NCBI RefSeq assembly: GCF_039652615.1
Contig: NZ_JBDJAC010000010.1
Coordinates: 62,001 to 126,000 of the forward strand
Reading direction: 5' to 3'
Length of the DNA: 64,000 nucleotides
Source: Fulvimarina sp039652615
GTDB taxonomy: Bacteria; Pseudomonadota; Alphaproteobacteria; Rhizobiales; Rhizobiaceae
The notes under the pieces are model-generated. The model did no database searches and had not been told where the DNA came from. It worked only from the letters and a program-made list of their open reading frames with translations. A program made the translations under genes and the position numbers. Below are positions 43,322 through 53,621 of this stretch, one piece after another (position 1 is the first letter of the stretch; each line of letters starts with the position of its first letter).

Positions 43322-44029
43322 GTGGAAGCACTGACCCTCTTGAGTTTCGGCGATACCGGCTGGGGCGACCAGATGGCGAGCGGCTTCCTCGTCACGGCGG
43401 CGCTCGCCATCTGCACCCTGCCACTCGGCCTTGCAGCCGGCTTCCTGCTCTCGCTTGCCAAGCAGTCCGGCGACCGTCTGCTGTTTCACTCGGCAAATAT
43501 CTACACGACGCTCTTTCGCGGCCTGCCCGAGCTGCTGACGCTGTTTCTTGTCTATTTCGGCGTCAATGGCCTGTTGAAGAGCTTCAGCGACGCAACGAGC
43601 CTGATGGATATGTCGCTGTCGCGCTTCCAGTCCGGCATGATCGCCCTCGGTCTCGTCTTCTCCGCATTCGCGTCGGAAGTGTTCGTGGCCGCCTTCCGGG
43701 CGATCCCGAAGGGGCAGTTCGAGGGGGCGAACTCGCTCGGTCTCGGCAAGATCCCGACCATGCGCCTCGTCATCTTTCCGCAGCTCATCCGCATCGCCCT
43801 GCCCGGCCTATCCAATCTCTGGATGATCCTGTTGAAGGATACAGCCCTCGTCTCCGTCATCGGCCTCGGCGAGATCCTGCGCGAGGCCCAGATCGCCTCG
43901 CGCGTCACCCGCGAACCCTTCCTCTTCTTCGGAACCGCGATCCTGCTCTATCTGGTCCTGACACTCGTCTCCTCGATTGCCATCGGCATCATAGAACGAT
44001 GGTCCAAACGTGGGGAGGCCGCGCGATGA
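43322..44029 (+). CDS. Amino-acid ABC transporter permease (HisQ/ArtQ type)
   Basis: A 235-residue inner-membrane protein with five membrane segments, starting at GTG 43322. NIYTTLFRGLPELLTLF is the family's N-terminal motif. The coupling loop is FRAIPKGQFEGANSLGL followed by RLVIFPQL. It forms a heterodimer with the next permease, overlapping by 4 bases (ATGA). Confidence 0.9.
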   Translation: MEALTLLSFGDTGWGDQMASGFLVTAALAICTLPLGLAAGFLLSLAKQSGDRLLFHSANIYTTLFRGLPELLTLFLVYFGVNGLLKSFSDATSLMDMSLSRFQSGMIALGLVFSAFASEVFVAAFRAIPKGQFEGANSLGLGKIPTMRLVIFPQLIRIALPGLSNLWMILLKDTALVSVIGLGEILREAQIASRVTREPFLFFGTAILLYLVLTLVSSIAIGIIERWSKRGEAAR

Positions 44030-44835
44030 CCGACCTGACCGCAAGCGCTCCGCCGCCTGAAGAAAAACGGCGGCCCGGCCTCGCCGGCATTCTCTTTGCA
44101 TCGGTCTGGGCCGCGATCTTTCTGGCGATCGCATATTACATCGTTTCGAACTGGAGTTCGGCCTATTTCGAGCGCTACGGGATGCGCTATCTCGAAGGGC
44201 TTTGGGTCACGATCTCCCTCGTGGTCACCAGCTTCGTGTGCGGAGCGCTGGTCTCCCTGCCCTTCGCGTTCGGCCGCATGTCGTCCAACCCGCTGGCCCG
44301 CTGGCCCTCCTTCGCCTTCGTCTACTTCTTTCGCGGCACGCCGCTGATCGCCCAGATCTTCCTCGTCTATTACGGGTTCGGAGAATTCCGCGAGGCGTTC
44401 CAGAGCGTCGGACTCTGGTGGTTCTTTCGCGAGGCCTGGTACTGCGCGCTGTTCGTGCTGGCGCTCAACACGGCGGCCTATCAGGCGGAGATCCTGCGTG
44501 GCGCGATCGAGAGCGTTCCCATAGGGCAATGGGAGGGCGGCCGTTCCCTTGGAATTTCGCGGCCCGTCATCTTTTCGCGCATCGTGCTGCCCCAGGCGAT
44601 GATCGTCGCGCTTCGCCCCTATGCCAACGAACTCATTCTTCTGGTCAAGGGCTCGGCGATCATCGCGATCATCACCGTCTACGACCTGTTCGGCGTCGCC
44701 CGGCAGACCTATGCGAAGACCTTCGATCTGCAGGCCTATGTGTGGGCAGCGCTTCTCTATCTCGTCATCGTCGAAATCCTTCGCCGCCTGACGAACTTCG
44801 CCGAGGCCCGGCTGACGCGGCATCTCCAGCGATAA
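44026..44835 (+). CDS. Amino-acid ABC transporter permease (HisM/ArtM type)
   Basis: A 269-residue permease. A soluble Pro/Glu-rich N-terminus (ASAPPPEEKRRPG) precedes five membrane segments. FVYFFRGTPLIAQIFLVYYG and the coupling loop ESVPIGQWEGGRSLG, then RIVLPQAM, are diagnostic. ATG 44026 lies in the 4-base overlap with the first permease. Partner ATPase not adjacent. It converges on sdaA with 21 bases between stops. Confidence 0.9.
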   Translation: MTDLTASAPPPEEKRRPGLAGILFASVWAAIFLAIAYYIVSNWSSAYFERYGMRYLEGLWVTISLVVTSFVCGALVSLPFAFGRMSSNPLARWPSFAFVYFFRGTPLIAQIFLVYYGFGEFREAFQSVGLWWFFREAWYCALFVLALNTAAYQAEILRGAIESVPIGQWEGGRSLGISRPVIFSRIVLPQAMIVALRPYANELILLVKGSAIIAIITVYDLFGVARQTYAKTFDLQAYVWAALLYLVIVEILRRLTNFAEARLTRHLQR

Positions 44836-44856
44836 GCATCGTCTGAAGCGGCGTGC

Positions 44857-46263
<1,407 letters not shown>

Positions 46264-46390
46264 GGAGTGCTCCGCCGGTTTCGCTCAGCAGCTACGCTGC
46301 CACGAACAGGCGAAGCAATGAAATAGGCGACGTCCATGCCAAAGCGAGCGACGCATTGGAAACGGGAGCCGTTTAGAGAAAAACGGCTCA

Positions 46391-46413
46391 CGGGGAGACG
46401 GTTCGCCTCCCCG
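46391..46413 (-). terminator. Terminator after the sorbosone-dehydrogenase-like gene
   Basis: On the minus strand, arms CGGGGAG and CTCCCCG around 9 bases, starting 17 bases after the stop, followed by TGAGCCGTTTTT with a T-run. Confidence 0.6.
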
Positions 46414-46429
46414 CGCTCATCAATGCTCT

Positions 46430-48016
46430 CTATTGGCCCTGACTGGAGCCTTCATCGACCGTTCCCTCTGGCAGAACGGCTGGCGCGACTTCGGTCTGGG
46501 AGGGCTCGGTCGTCGAGCTTGACGACTGCTCGCCGGACGCTTGCGGTGCGGTATCAGCCGGCTGGTCGCCTGCCGACGTGTCCTGCGCGTTCTGCCCGTC
46601 TCCGCTCGGCTGCTGGTTCGAATTTCCCGATTGGGCCATGGACACCCTGTCCGTGCCGATGGGCTCGTCGGTCGTCGAACCATCGGCCGCCGCAACGCGC
46701 CAGACCGTATTGCCGGAATCGTCGGCAACGAGCAGAGCGCCGGTTCCGTCGATCCCGACACCGACCGGACGGCCGCGGGCATCGTCGCCGTCGAGAAACC
46801 CGGTCACGACCTCCTGCGGATCACCGGAGGGCTTGCCGTTCTCGAACGGCACATAGACCACATGATATCCGTTGAACTGGTCGCGGTTCCACGATCCGTG
46901 CTCGCCGATGAAGGCGCCATTGGCGTACTGCTCGGGCAAAGCCGAACCATAGGAAAATGTGAGGCCCAGCGCGGCGACGTGGCTCGACAGGGCGTAGTCC
47001 GGCGAAATCGCCTGCGAGACCATGTCGGGACGACGGGGCATCACACGCTCGTCGACATGGTCGCCGTAATAGCTCCACGGCCAGCCGTAGAAGCCATCTT
47101 CCTTAACCGAGGTCATGTAATCGGGCACGAGGTTCGGTCCGAGCTCGTCTCGCTCGTTGACGACGGTCCAGAGTTCGCCCGTCTCGGGATGGAATGTGAG
47201 CCCGTTTGGATTGCGCAGGCCCGACGCGAAGACCCGCGAAGCGCCCGTTTCACGGTCGATCTCCCAGATCGCTGCCCGGCCCTTCTCTGCTTCCAGGCCC
47301 CGCTCGACGATGTTCGAATTCGAGCCGACCGAGGCATAGAGCATTTCGCCATCGGGGCTGAGCGCGAGATCCTTCGTCCAGTGATGGTTGATCGGCCCGC
47401 CCGGCAAGGGCGTCAGAAGCGTCGGCTGCTCCGAGATCTGCGCCTGTCCAAGTTCGTAGGGGTAGGAGACAACGGCCTCGGTCGTCGCGACGTAGAGAGT
47501 GTTATCTACCCATGCAACGCCGAAGGGCGAAGCGAGATCGGTCAGGAGATCAGAGCGCTCGTCGACCTCACCATCGCGGTTCGTGTCGCGCAGAAGCGTG
47601 ATCTTGTTGGTTTCCGGCGCGTCGCCACCACCGCCACCATGGGCGATCGACATGATCCAGCCACGAATATAGTCCTTCGGCCGATTGAGCGGCTTGCCGC
47701 TCGGCCCCTTCGACTGGACGACCAGCACGTCGCCGTTCGGCAGTGTATGGACCGTGCGCGGATTGCCGAGATCCTGCGCGTAAGGCGTGACCGTCAGGCC
47801 TTCGGGAACGGTCGGCGTCTCTTCTTCGGCCCAACCGACAACCGTTGCGACCTTCATGGCCGGCAGGATCGAACTTGTCGGCTCAGGCAGTGCCGGATCG
47901 GCACCGAACTGGCGGGAAAGATCGAAATCGTTGTCGCTGCATGCGCCGAGCGCGAGCATGGCGCCCGCACTCGCGGAAAGAGCGAGCGCGCGTGTGATAC
48001 GGATAGACTTACTCAT
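46430..48016 (-). CDS. Sorbosone dehydrogenase-family (PQQ-type sugar dehydrogenase-like) lipoprotein
   Basis: A 528-residue exported beta-propeller. The lipobox is LALGAC near residue 26. The propeller has the soluble glucose/sorbosone dehydrogenase features: GLTVTPYAQDLGNPRTVHTLPNGDVLV, NHHWTKDLALSPDGE, FASGLRNPNGLTFHPETGELWTVVNERDELG and FIGEHGSWNRD. These place it in the PQQ-dependent aldose dehydrogenase/L-sorbosone dehydrogenase family. About 85 residues after VWRVAAADG are a Ser/Gln/Thr/Pro-rich tail outside the fold. It overlaps the upstream DUF2231 gene by 8 bases. The substrate is unknown. Confidence 0.85.
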   Translation of the reverse strand: MSKSIRITRALALSASAGAMLALGACSDNDFDLSRQFGADPALPEPTSSILPAMKVATVVGWAEEETPTVPEGLTVTPYAQDLGNPRTVHTLPNGDVLVVQSKGPSGKPLNRPKDYIRGWIMSIAHGGGGGDAPETNKITLLRDTNRDGEVDERSDLLTDLASPFGVAWVDNTLYVATTEAVVSYPYELGQAQISEQPTLLTPLPGGPINHHWTKDLALSPDGEMLYASVGSNSNIVERGLEAEKGRAAIWEIDRETGASRVFASGLRNPNGLTFHPETGELWTVVNERDELGPNLVPDYMTSVKEDGFYGWPWSYYGDHVDERVMPRRPDMVSQAISPDYALSSHVAALGLTFSYGSALPEQYANGAFIGEHGSWNRDQFNGYHVVYVPFENGKPSGDPQEVVTGFLDGDDARGRPVGVGIDGTGALLVADDSGNTVWRVAAADGSTTDEPIGTDRVSMAQSGNSNQQPSGDGQNAQDTSAGDQPADTAPQASGEQSSSSTTEPSQTEVAPAVLPEGTVDEGSSQGQ

Positions 48017-48464
48017 AGTTCGAAACTCCCACGCCATCGTTGAAAACCAGGGACCGACCGAGCCAGGAGGTCATGAAGACGACGATGACCGTTATGGCCG
48101 ACAGCACGAGCCCCCAGGGCATGACTGCCGTCCAGCCATCACCGGCGTGAACGAGGCTATTGAAGAAGGCGAGGATCATCGCCGCGAGAAAGCCGGCCGC
48201 ATAGGGCCAGGTCGAGGATTGTTCGCGGATACCTCGGCTGCCGATGAGGTCGACGACACCGGCAATGAGAGCGACGCCGCCGAAAACGAGCCCTGCCAGA
48301 AGAAGCCAGGCGGAAAAGTCCTGCCACATCAGATTGGTGGTGAGGACGTAGAAGATGTCCGTCAACAAGACGAGCGTGAAGCAGACGGTCGGAAATTGCG
48401 AAAACATCGCATGGATCGGCTGTCCGCCGATCGATGCGACCGGTCTGGGATGGGGATAGTCCAT
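48009..48464 (-). CDS. DUF2231 membrane protein
   Basis: A 151-residue protein with four membrane segments (ATG 48464; a second ATG at 48467 is adjacent). The start GGQPIHAMFSQFPTVCF is the DUF2231 pattern with a conserved histidine, and the last segments contain GRSLVF. DUF2231 proteins may bind heme or act with periplasmic dehydrogenases. The next gene encodes the sorbosone-dehydrogenase-like protein and overlaps this one, a pairing common in Rhizobiales, so it may be its membrane partner. Confidence 0.85.
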   Translation of the reverse strand: MDYPHPRPVASIGGQPIHAMFSQFPTVCFTLVLLTDIFYVLTTNLMWQDFSAWLLLAGLVFGGVALIAGVVDLIGSRGIREQSSTWPYAAGFLAAMILAFFNSLVHAGDGWTAVMPWGLVLSAITVIVVFMTSWLGRSLVFNDGVGVSNYE

Positions 48465-48598
48465 CAATATGTCCGTTCGGTTTAAATTGAGGTGTCTTTA
48501 TCGATACGGACAGCGCGGCTGCCGGTTCCCGCGACACAACGTCAAACACTTAGCCGGGGCCGCTTCCTATGGCTCTTCTCGTTTGAAGTCGGACGATT

Positions 48599-49555
48599 TT
48601 ACTCGGCGAACCGGTCCGTCGTCTCGATCAGCTTGTCGAGGATACCCGGTTCGTCGAAGGCGTGGCCGGCCCCCTCGACCAGATGAAACGCGGCATCGGG
48701 CCAGGCTTTGGAGAGGGACCAGGCCGAGCGCGCGGGACATGGCATGTCGTAGCGTCCGTGGATGATCGCGCCGGGAATTCCCGAAAGCCTGTGCGCATCG
48801 CGCAGGAGCTGCCCTTCCTCCAGCCAGCAGCGATGGGTGAAATAGTGGTTTTCGATGCGCGCGAAAGCGAGCGCGAAATGACCGTCGGAAAAGTGCGCGG
48901 CCAGTTCGTCGCTCGGGTGAAGCTTGATCGTGCGCGCCTCCCAGGTGCTCCAGGCCTTCGCCGCGGCCAGCTTTTCGGCCTCGTCCTCGCCCGTCAGTCG
49001 CTTTCGATAGGCCGCGATCATGTCACCGCGTTCGGCTTCCGGGATCGGGTCCTGAAAGCGCTCGAACTCATCCGGATACATCTCCGAGACACCGAACTTG
49101 TAGTACCAGTCGAGTTCCGCGCTGGTGACGAGATAAACGCCACGAAGCACGAGTTCGCTGACGCGCTCGGGATGGGCTTCGGAATAGGCGAGCGCCAGGG
49201 TCGAGCCCCAGGAGCCTCCGAAGACCTGCCACTTTTCGCACCCCATCACCTCGGCACGAAGCTGCTCGATATCGGCGACCAGATGCCATGTCGTGTTGGC
49301 GTCGAGCGATGCGTGCGGCGTCGAGCGCCCGCAGCCGCGCTGATCGAACAGCAGAATATCGTAGCGGCCGGGATCGAACACGCGGCGCTGATCGGCATTG
49401 CATCCGCCGCCGGGTCCGCCATGCAGGAACACGACCGGCTTGCCGCCCTTCGTGCCGCAGCGCTCCCAATAGACCTGATGGCCATCGCCGACATCAAGCA
49501 TGCCGGTTTCATAGGGCTGGATCGGCGGATAGAAGGTTCGAAGCGTCATAGGCAC
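48599..49555 (-). CDS. pip: Proline iminopeptidase
   Basis: A 318-residue alpha/beta hydrolase of peptidase family S33 releasing N-terminal proline. The family pattern is complete: FLHGGPGGGCNADQRRVFDP for the oxyanion hole, the nucleophile serine in GGSWGSTLALAY, the aspartate in IHGRYDMPCP and the histidine in EGAGHAFDEPG. Length is standard. It is a single gene upstream of the DUF2231 operon and downstream of the PaoABC-like operon, from which a terminator separates it. Confidence 0.95.
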   Translation of the reverse strand: MPMTLRTFYPPIQPYETGMLDVGDGHQVYWERCGTKGGKPVVFLHGGPGGGCNADQRRVFDPGRYDILLFDQRGCGRSTPHASLDANTTWHLVADIEQLRAEVMGCEKWQVFGGSWGSTLALAYSEAHPERVSELVLRGVYLVTSAELDWYYKFGVSEMYPDEFERFQDPIPEAERGDMIAAYRKRLTGEDEAEKLAAAKAWSTWEARTIKLHPSDELAAHFSDGHFALAFARIENHYFTHRCWLEEGQLLRDAHRLSGIPGAIIHGRYDMPCPARSAWSLSKAWPDAAFHLVEGAGHAFDEPGILDKLIETTDRFAE

Positions 49556-49600
49556 CGTCGTCTTGTCGAGGATTCGATAGGAGACGGCATTTACGCAAAA

Positions 49601-49624
49601 AAAGGGCCGGTTTCCCGACCCTTT
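49601..49624 (-). terminator. Intrinsic terminator of the aldehyde oxidoreductase operon
   Basis: Arms AAAGGGTCGG and CCGGCCCTTT (minus strand) with a GAAA loop, then a T-run, 22 bases after the stop of the large subunit. Confidence 0.85.
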
Positions 49625-49645
49625 TTCAAGTTTCGATGTTTTTAC

Positions 49646-51871
49646 TCACGCAGCCGTCAGATAGTCGTCCGGCAGGCCGGCGAGCACCTTGTCCAGCGTC
49701 GCCGGGTAGTCGCGGATGCGCACACCGCAAGCGTTGTAGATCGCATTCGTGATCGCGGCACCGACGCCGGCAATCGCCAGCTCACCGATGCCCTTGCCAG
49801 CGAGCGGGCTCGCATGGGGATCACGGTCCTCAAGCAGCACGACATCGAGCTTCGGCACGTCCGCGTGAACCGGCACGTGGTACTCGGCAAGATCGTGATT
49901 GACGATCAGGCCGTTGCGCTTGTCGATGACGAGATCTTCCTCGAGCGCGTAACCGATGCCCCAGATCTGGCCACCATAGCACTGTGACGTCGCCGTCTTC
50001 TCGTTGAGAATGCGGCCCGCTGCGCCGACAGTCAAAAGACGGCGAATACGGGTTTCGCCCGTCACGACATTGACGCCGACCTCGCAGAAATGCGCGCCGT
50101 AGCTCGCCTGGTGAGTCTCCTTGGCCTGCTTGCCCGGCTCGATCTTGCCGGTCACGGAGATCGACTCGCCCTTCAGGATATCCGAGAACGGGATCTGCTT
50201 GTTGCCCGAAATGGCATGGCCATCCTTGAGCGTCAGCGTCTCCGCATCGGCGTCGATGCGGCTTGCAAGCTCACGGATAAGGGCGAGCGAAGCGACATAG
50301 ACGGAGGAGCCGGCCGAGTTCGCACCCCAGGACCCACCCGAGCCCGAAGACGGCGCGTATCGGGAATCACCCAGTTCCACATCCACCATATCGAGCGGCA
50401 GGCCGAGCATTTCCGCCGCGATCTGCTGCAGGATTGTATAGGTGCCGGTGCCGATATCCGTCATACCCGTGCGAACCGTCGCACGACCGTCGGCTGCCAT
50501 CTCGATCTCCGCGGACGACTCCATCAGGTCGTTCTTGCGGCTGGCAGACGCCATCCCGTAACCGATCAACCACTCGCCCTCCCGGCGCGATGCCGGCTTT
50601 TGCGGACGATCCGACCACCCGAAGCGTCTCGCACCCTCGTCGATGCAATCCATCAGACGACGCGACGAGAACGGCGTGTCGGTCTGCGGATTGACCTCCG
50701 GCTCGTTCATCCGACGAAACTCCACCGGATCGATGCCGAGGCTTTCCGCGAGCTCGTCGAGCGCGCTCTCGGTCGCGAGCATGCCGGTCGCCTCGCCGGG
50801 CGCGCGGCAGGCCGAAGCCATCAGGACATCGGTTTCGACGATGTTGTGAGAAACGAGCCTGTCCTTACCCGGATAGAGGAAGACAGACGAGATACCGGAT
50901 GGCTCGAAGAAGCCGTTGCCCGGGGAATTCGTCGTATCCGTCTCGTGGGCAAAACAGGTGATCTTGCCGGCTTTCGTCGCGCCAATGCGAACCCGCTGCA
51001 CGGTTTCGCCGCGCCGCGAGGTCGTCTGGAAGACGTTCTGGCGGGTCAGGGCGATCTTGACCGGCTTGCCAATGGCAATGGTCGCATGGGCGGCTAGAAT
51101 TGCCTCGGGACCGATACCCAGCTTGGAACCGAAACCGCCACCGATATAGGGGCTGTGGACCGTGATCTTGTCTTCATCGATACCCGTGTGCTTGGCCAGC
51201 TGGCCCGGCGCGGTCTCGAGAAGCTGATGGGAGGTCCAGACGGTCAGATGGGTGCCATCCCACGTCGCGGTGGTTGCGTGGGGCTCCATCGCCGCTGCCT
51301 GATAGGACGGCGTCGTATAGGTCTGGTCAAACTTGACCTCCGCTTCTGCAAAGGCGTGTTCGAAATCGCCGCGCTCTTGAAGCGGCTTCATCGGCATAGA
51401 ACTCGGCTCACGAACCGTGTGGCGGTCCCTGATGTCGAAACGACCCTCGGTTTCGGAATAGTCCACCTTGACCAGCTTCGACGCGTGGCGCGCTGTCTCG
51501 AAGGTGTCGGCGATGACGACCGCAAGCGGCTGGTTGTAGTGAAACACTTCGCCGTCGATGGTCTGAGCAGCCGGAGCCATCGGCTGCGAGGCCGATCGCA
51601 CGATCTTGTCACCCGAAATGACGGTCAGGACACCGGGGACCGCCTCGGCCGCGCTGGTATCGACCGAGTTGATCTTGCCCTTGGCGATCGTCGCCGGCAC
51701 GATGAAGCCATAGGCGACATCCTCGCCGCCGAGATGCTCATAGGCGTAGGGCGCGGTGCCCGAGACCTTCAATCGGCCTTCGTAGCGGGGCGTACCCTTG
51801 CCGATCACCCCTTGCGTGTTGCGATCGAGGCGCGTCTCGCCGATCGCTTCGTCCATGACGTGCTTGTTCAT
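49646..51871 (-). CDS. Molybdopterin-binding large subunit of an aldehyde/xanthine-type oxidoreductase (PaoC-like)
   Basis: A 741-residue subunit of the xanthine oxidase family. The N-terminal a/b domain begins KVSGTAPYAYEHL. The cofactor-binding parts include GGGFGSKLG, ACRAPGEATG and, near the end, GKGIGELAIAGVGAAI with the catalytic glutamate. The length and lack of a signal fit the PaoC/YagR group, which uses molybdopterin cytosine dinucleotide and oxidises aromatic or aliphatic aldehydes. ATG 51871 is chosen because the extra 62 upstream residues overlap the FAD gene. It is the last gene of a three-subunit operon. Confidence 0.92.
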   Translation of the reverse strand: MNKHVMDEAIGETRLDRNTQGVIGKGTPRYEGRLKVSGTAPYAYEHLGGEDVAYGFIVPATIAKGKINSVDTSAAEAVPGVLTVISGDKIVRSASQPMAPAAQTIDGEVFHYNQPLAVVIADTFETARHASKLVKVDYSETEGRFDIRDRHTVREPSSMPMKPLQERGDFEHAFAEAEVKFDQTYTTPSYQAAAMEPHATTATWDGTHLTVWTSHQLLETAPGQLAKHTGIDEDKITVHSPYIGGGFGSKLGIGPEAILAAHATIAIGKPVKIALTRQNVFQTTSRRGETVQRVRIGATKAGKITCFAHETDTTNSPGNGFFEPSGISSVFLYPGKDRLVSHNIVETDVLMASACRAPGEATGMLATESALDELAESLGIDPVEFRRMNEPEVNPQTDTPFSSRRLMDCIDEGARRFGWSDRPQKPASRREGEWLIGYGMASASRKNDLMESSAEIEMAADGRATVRTGMTDIGTGTYTILQQIAAEMLGLPLDMVDVELGDSRYAPSSGSGGSWGANSAGSSVYVASLALIRELASRIDADAETLTLKDGHAISGNKQIPFSDILKGESISVTGKIEPGKQAKETHQASYGAHFCEVGVNVVTGETRIRRLLTVGAAGRILNEKTATSQCYGGQIWGIGYALEEDLVIDKRNGLIVNHDLAEYHVPVHADVPKLDVVLLEDRDPHASPLAGKGIGELAIAGVGAAITNAIYNACGVRIRDYPATLDKVLAGLPDDYLTAA

Positions 51872-51876
51872 ATCGT

Positions 51877-52848
51877 TCACGCTCCTTGCGTTGCTTCGGC
51901 GAGCACAGAAATGAGGGTGCGCCGCGCGAGCGGGATCTTGAAGTCGTTTTCGCCCTGGCCCTGAGCATCCGCCAAAAGCGCATCCGCTGCGTCTTCGAAG
52001 AGTTTGCGCCTCGGCGTTTCGCCGATCAGCATTTTCTCGACCTTCGGATCCCGCCACGGCTTGTGGGCAAGCCCGCCAAAGGCGATGCTGGCCTCGGAAA
52101 TGGCGTTGCCGTCCGTCTTGATGATCGCCGCCACCGAAACCAGCGCGAAGGCATAGGATGCCCGATCGCGGACCTTGCGATAGACGTGATAGCCGGCCTT
52201 CGGATTGGGCAGCCGAATATTGACGATCAGCTCGCCCTCTTTCAGCTCGTTCTCGATATGCGGCGTATCGCCGGGCAGGCGATAGAAGTCCTGGAGCGGG
52301 ATTTCGCGCTCATGGCCATCCGCCTGCTGAGTCTCGACCACGGCGTCGAGCGCCATCATCGCGACAGCCATGTCGGATGGGTGCGTCGCGATACAGTTGC
52401 TCGACTGGCCGAGAATCGCATGGATGCGGTTGAAGCCGCCGATGGCATCGCAGCCCGAGCCCGGCTCGCGCTTGTTGCAGCGGCGCGAGGTCTCGTAGAA
52501 ATAGCCGCAGCGCGTGCGCTGAAGCAGGTTGCCGCCGGTGGAGGCCTTGTTGCGCAACTGGCCGGACGCACCGGCGAGAAGCGCGCGGGAAAGAACCTCG
52601 TAGTTCTTTCGGATGCGCTCGTCGGCCGCGAGGACCGAGTTCGTAACCAGCGCACCGATCTTCAGGCCACCGTCTTCGGTTTCCTTGATCTCATTGAGCG
52701 GAAGCCGGGTGATGTCGACGAGTTTCTCCGGCGTCTCCACCTCGAGCTTCATCAGGTCCAGAAGATTGGTGCCGCCAGCGATGTAGCGTCCGCCGAGCGT
52801 CCGGGCTTCGCCGACGCTGGTTGCGCGGGAATATTCAAACGGTCTCAT
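51877..52848 (-). CDS. FAD-binding subunit of the aldehyde oxidoreductase (PaoB-like, with extra Fe-S site)
   Basis: A 323-residue subunit. The FAD motif is YIAGGTNLLDLMKLEV, and the second is GNLLQRTRCGYF. An insertion with cysteines in RCGYFYETSRRCNKREPGSGC and QSSNC matches the [4Fe-4S] site that sets E. coli PaoB apart from ordinary xanthine dehydrogenase FAD subunits. It starts in a 4-base overlap with the 2Fe-2S gene and ends six bases before the large-subunit gene. Confidence 0.9.
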   Translation of the reverse strand: MRPFEYSRATSVGEARTLGGRYIAGGTNLLDLMKLEVETPEKLVDITRLPLNEIKETEDGGLKIGALVTNSVLAADERIRKNYEVLSRALLAGASGQLRNKASTGGNLLQRTRCGYFYETSRRCNKREPGSGCDAIGGFNRIHAILGQSSNCIATHPSDMAVAMMALDAVVETQQADGHEREIPLQDFYRLPGDTPHIENELKEGELIVNIRLPNPKAGYHVYRKVRDRASYAFALVSVAAIIKTDGNAISEASIAFGGLAHKPWRDPKVEKMLIGETPRRKLFEDAADALLADAQGQGENDFKIPLARRTLISVLAEATQGA

Positions 52849-53360
52849 GCGGTTTCCTTCGTCTTGCCGGCTGCGGTCTCGATCGCGTCGACGATATTGG
52901 GATAGGCCGAGCAACGGCAGATATTGCCGCTCATACGCTCGCGGATTTCATCGCCGGAGAGTTCGGTGCCGGACTTGATGTCTTTGGTGACGTGGCTCGG
53001 CCAACCATCGCCAAGCTCGCCGAGCATGCCGACGGCCGAGACGACCTGGCCCGGCGTGCAGTAGCCGCACTGATATCCGTCGTGCTCGACGAAGGCGGCC
53101 TGCATCGGATGCAGGTTCTCGGCAGTGCCGAGACCTTCGACGGTGGTGATCGTGTCGTTCTCGTGCATCACCGCGAGGGTGAGGCAGGAGTTGATGCGCC
53201 GGCCGTTGACGAGCATCGTGCAGGCACCGCACTGGCCGTGGTCACAGCCCTTCTTGGAGCCGGTGAGTGCAAGATGGTCGCGGCAGGCATCGAGCAGGGA
53301 CGTACGCGGATCGATATCGAGCGTGTGGTCCTTGCCGTTGATTGAAAGTGTGACGTTCAC
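52845..53360 (-). CDS. 2Fe-2S subunit of the aldehyde oxidoreductase (PaoA-like)
   Basis: A 171-residue subunit with two iron-sulfur clusters. The plant-type cluster is in KKGCDHGQCGACTMLVNGRR (with a later Cys in NSCLTL). The second is in YQCGYCTPGQ and GNICRCSAYPNI. It passes electrons from the molybdenum site to FAD. E. coli PaoA is made with a Tat signal, but none is seen here, so the complex is probably cytoplasmic. I use GTG 53360, which gives the standard start of the fold. Upstream codons read from control DNA. First gene of the operon. Confidence 0.9.
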   Translation of the reverse strand: MNVTLSINGKDHTLDIDPRTSLLDACRDHLALTGSKKGCDHGQCGACTMLVNGRRINSCLTLAVMHENDTITTVEGLGTAENLHPMQAAFVEHDGYQCGYCTPGQVVSAVGMLGELGDGWPSHVTKDIKSGTELSGDEIRERMSGNICRCSAYPNIVDAIETAAGKTKETA

Positions 53361-53621
53361 GGAGAATTCCCTTCGCTTTTCGTGACGCTCCACCCGGCTC
53401 GCTTCAGTGGAAGCGGCAAACTGGAATCGTTCGAAGTTGCAGGGAAACTAAGGGGGACGCGAAAAGGTTCGAGGGTGAACACAGTTTTCGTTGAGCGGCG
53501 AAACGCCGCCGGGGCGCACGAATGCGATGTTGGAACTGGCGAAACGCTTGGTTCCAGGGCTGAAAACGCAGGTCGATCGGCCCGGAAAAGAACTCTTCGC
53601 CAACCTTTTCCTGGTCTCGAA

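Noticed and set aside
46541..48043. Plus-strand frame of 500 codons opposite the sorbosone-dehydrogenase-like gene
   Set aside because: It is antisense to a gene with a clear lipobox and propeller motifs. Its protein is Arg/Val/Asp-rich, without any recognisable motif, as expected of a shadow in GC-rich DNA.
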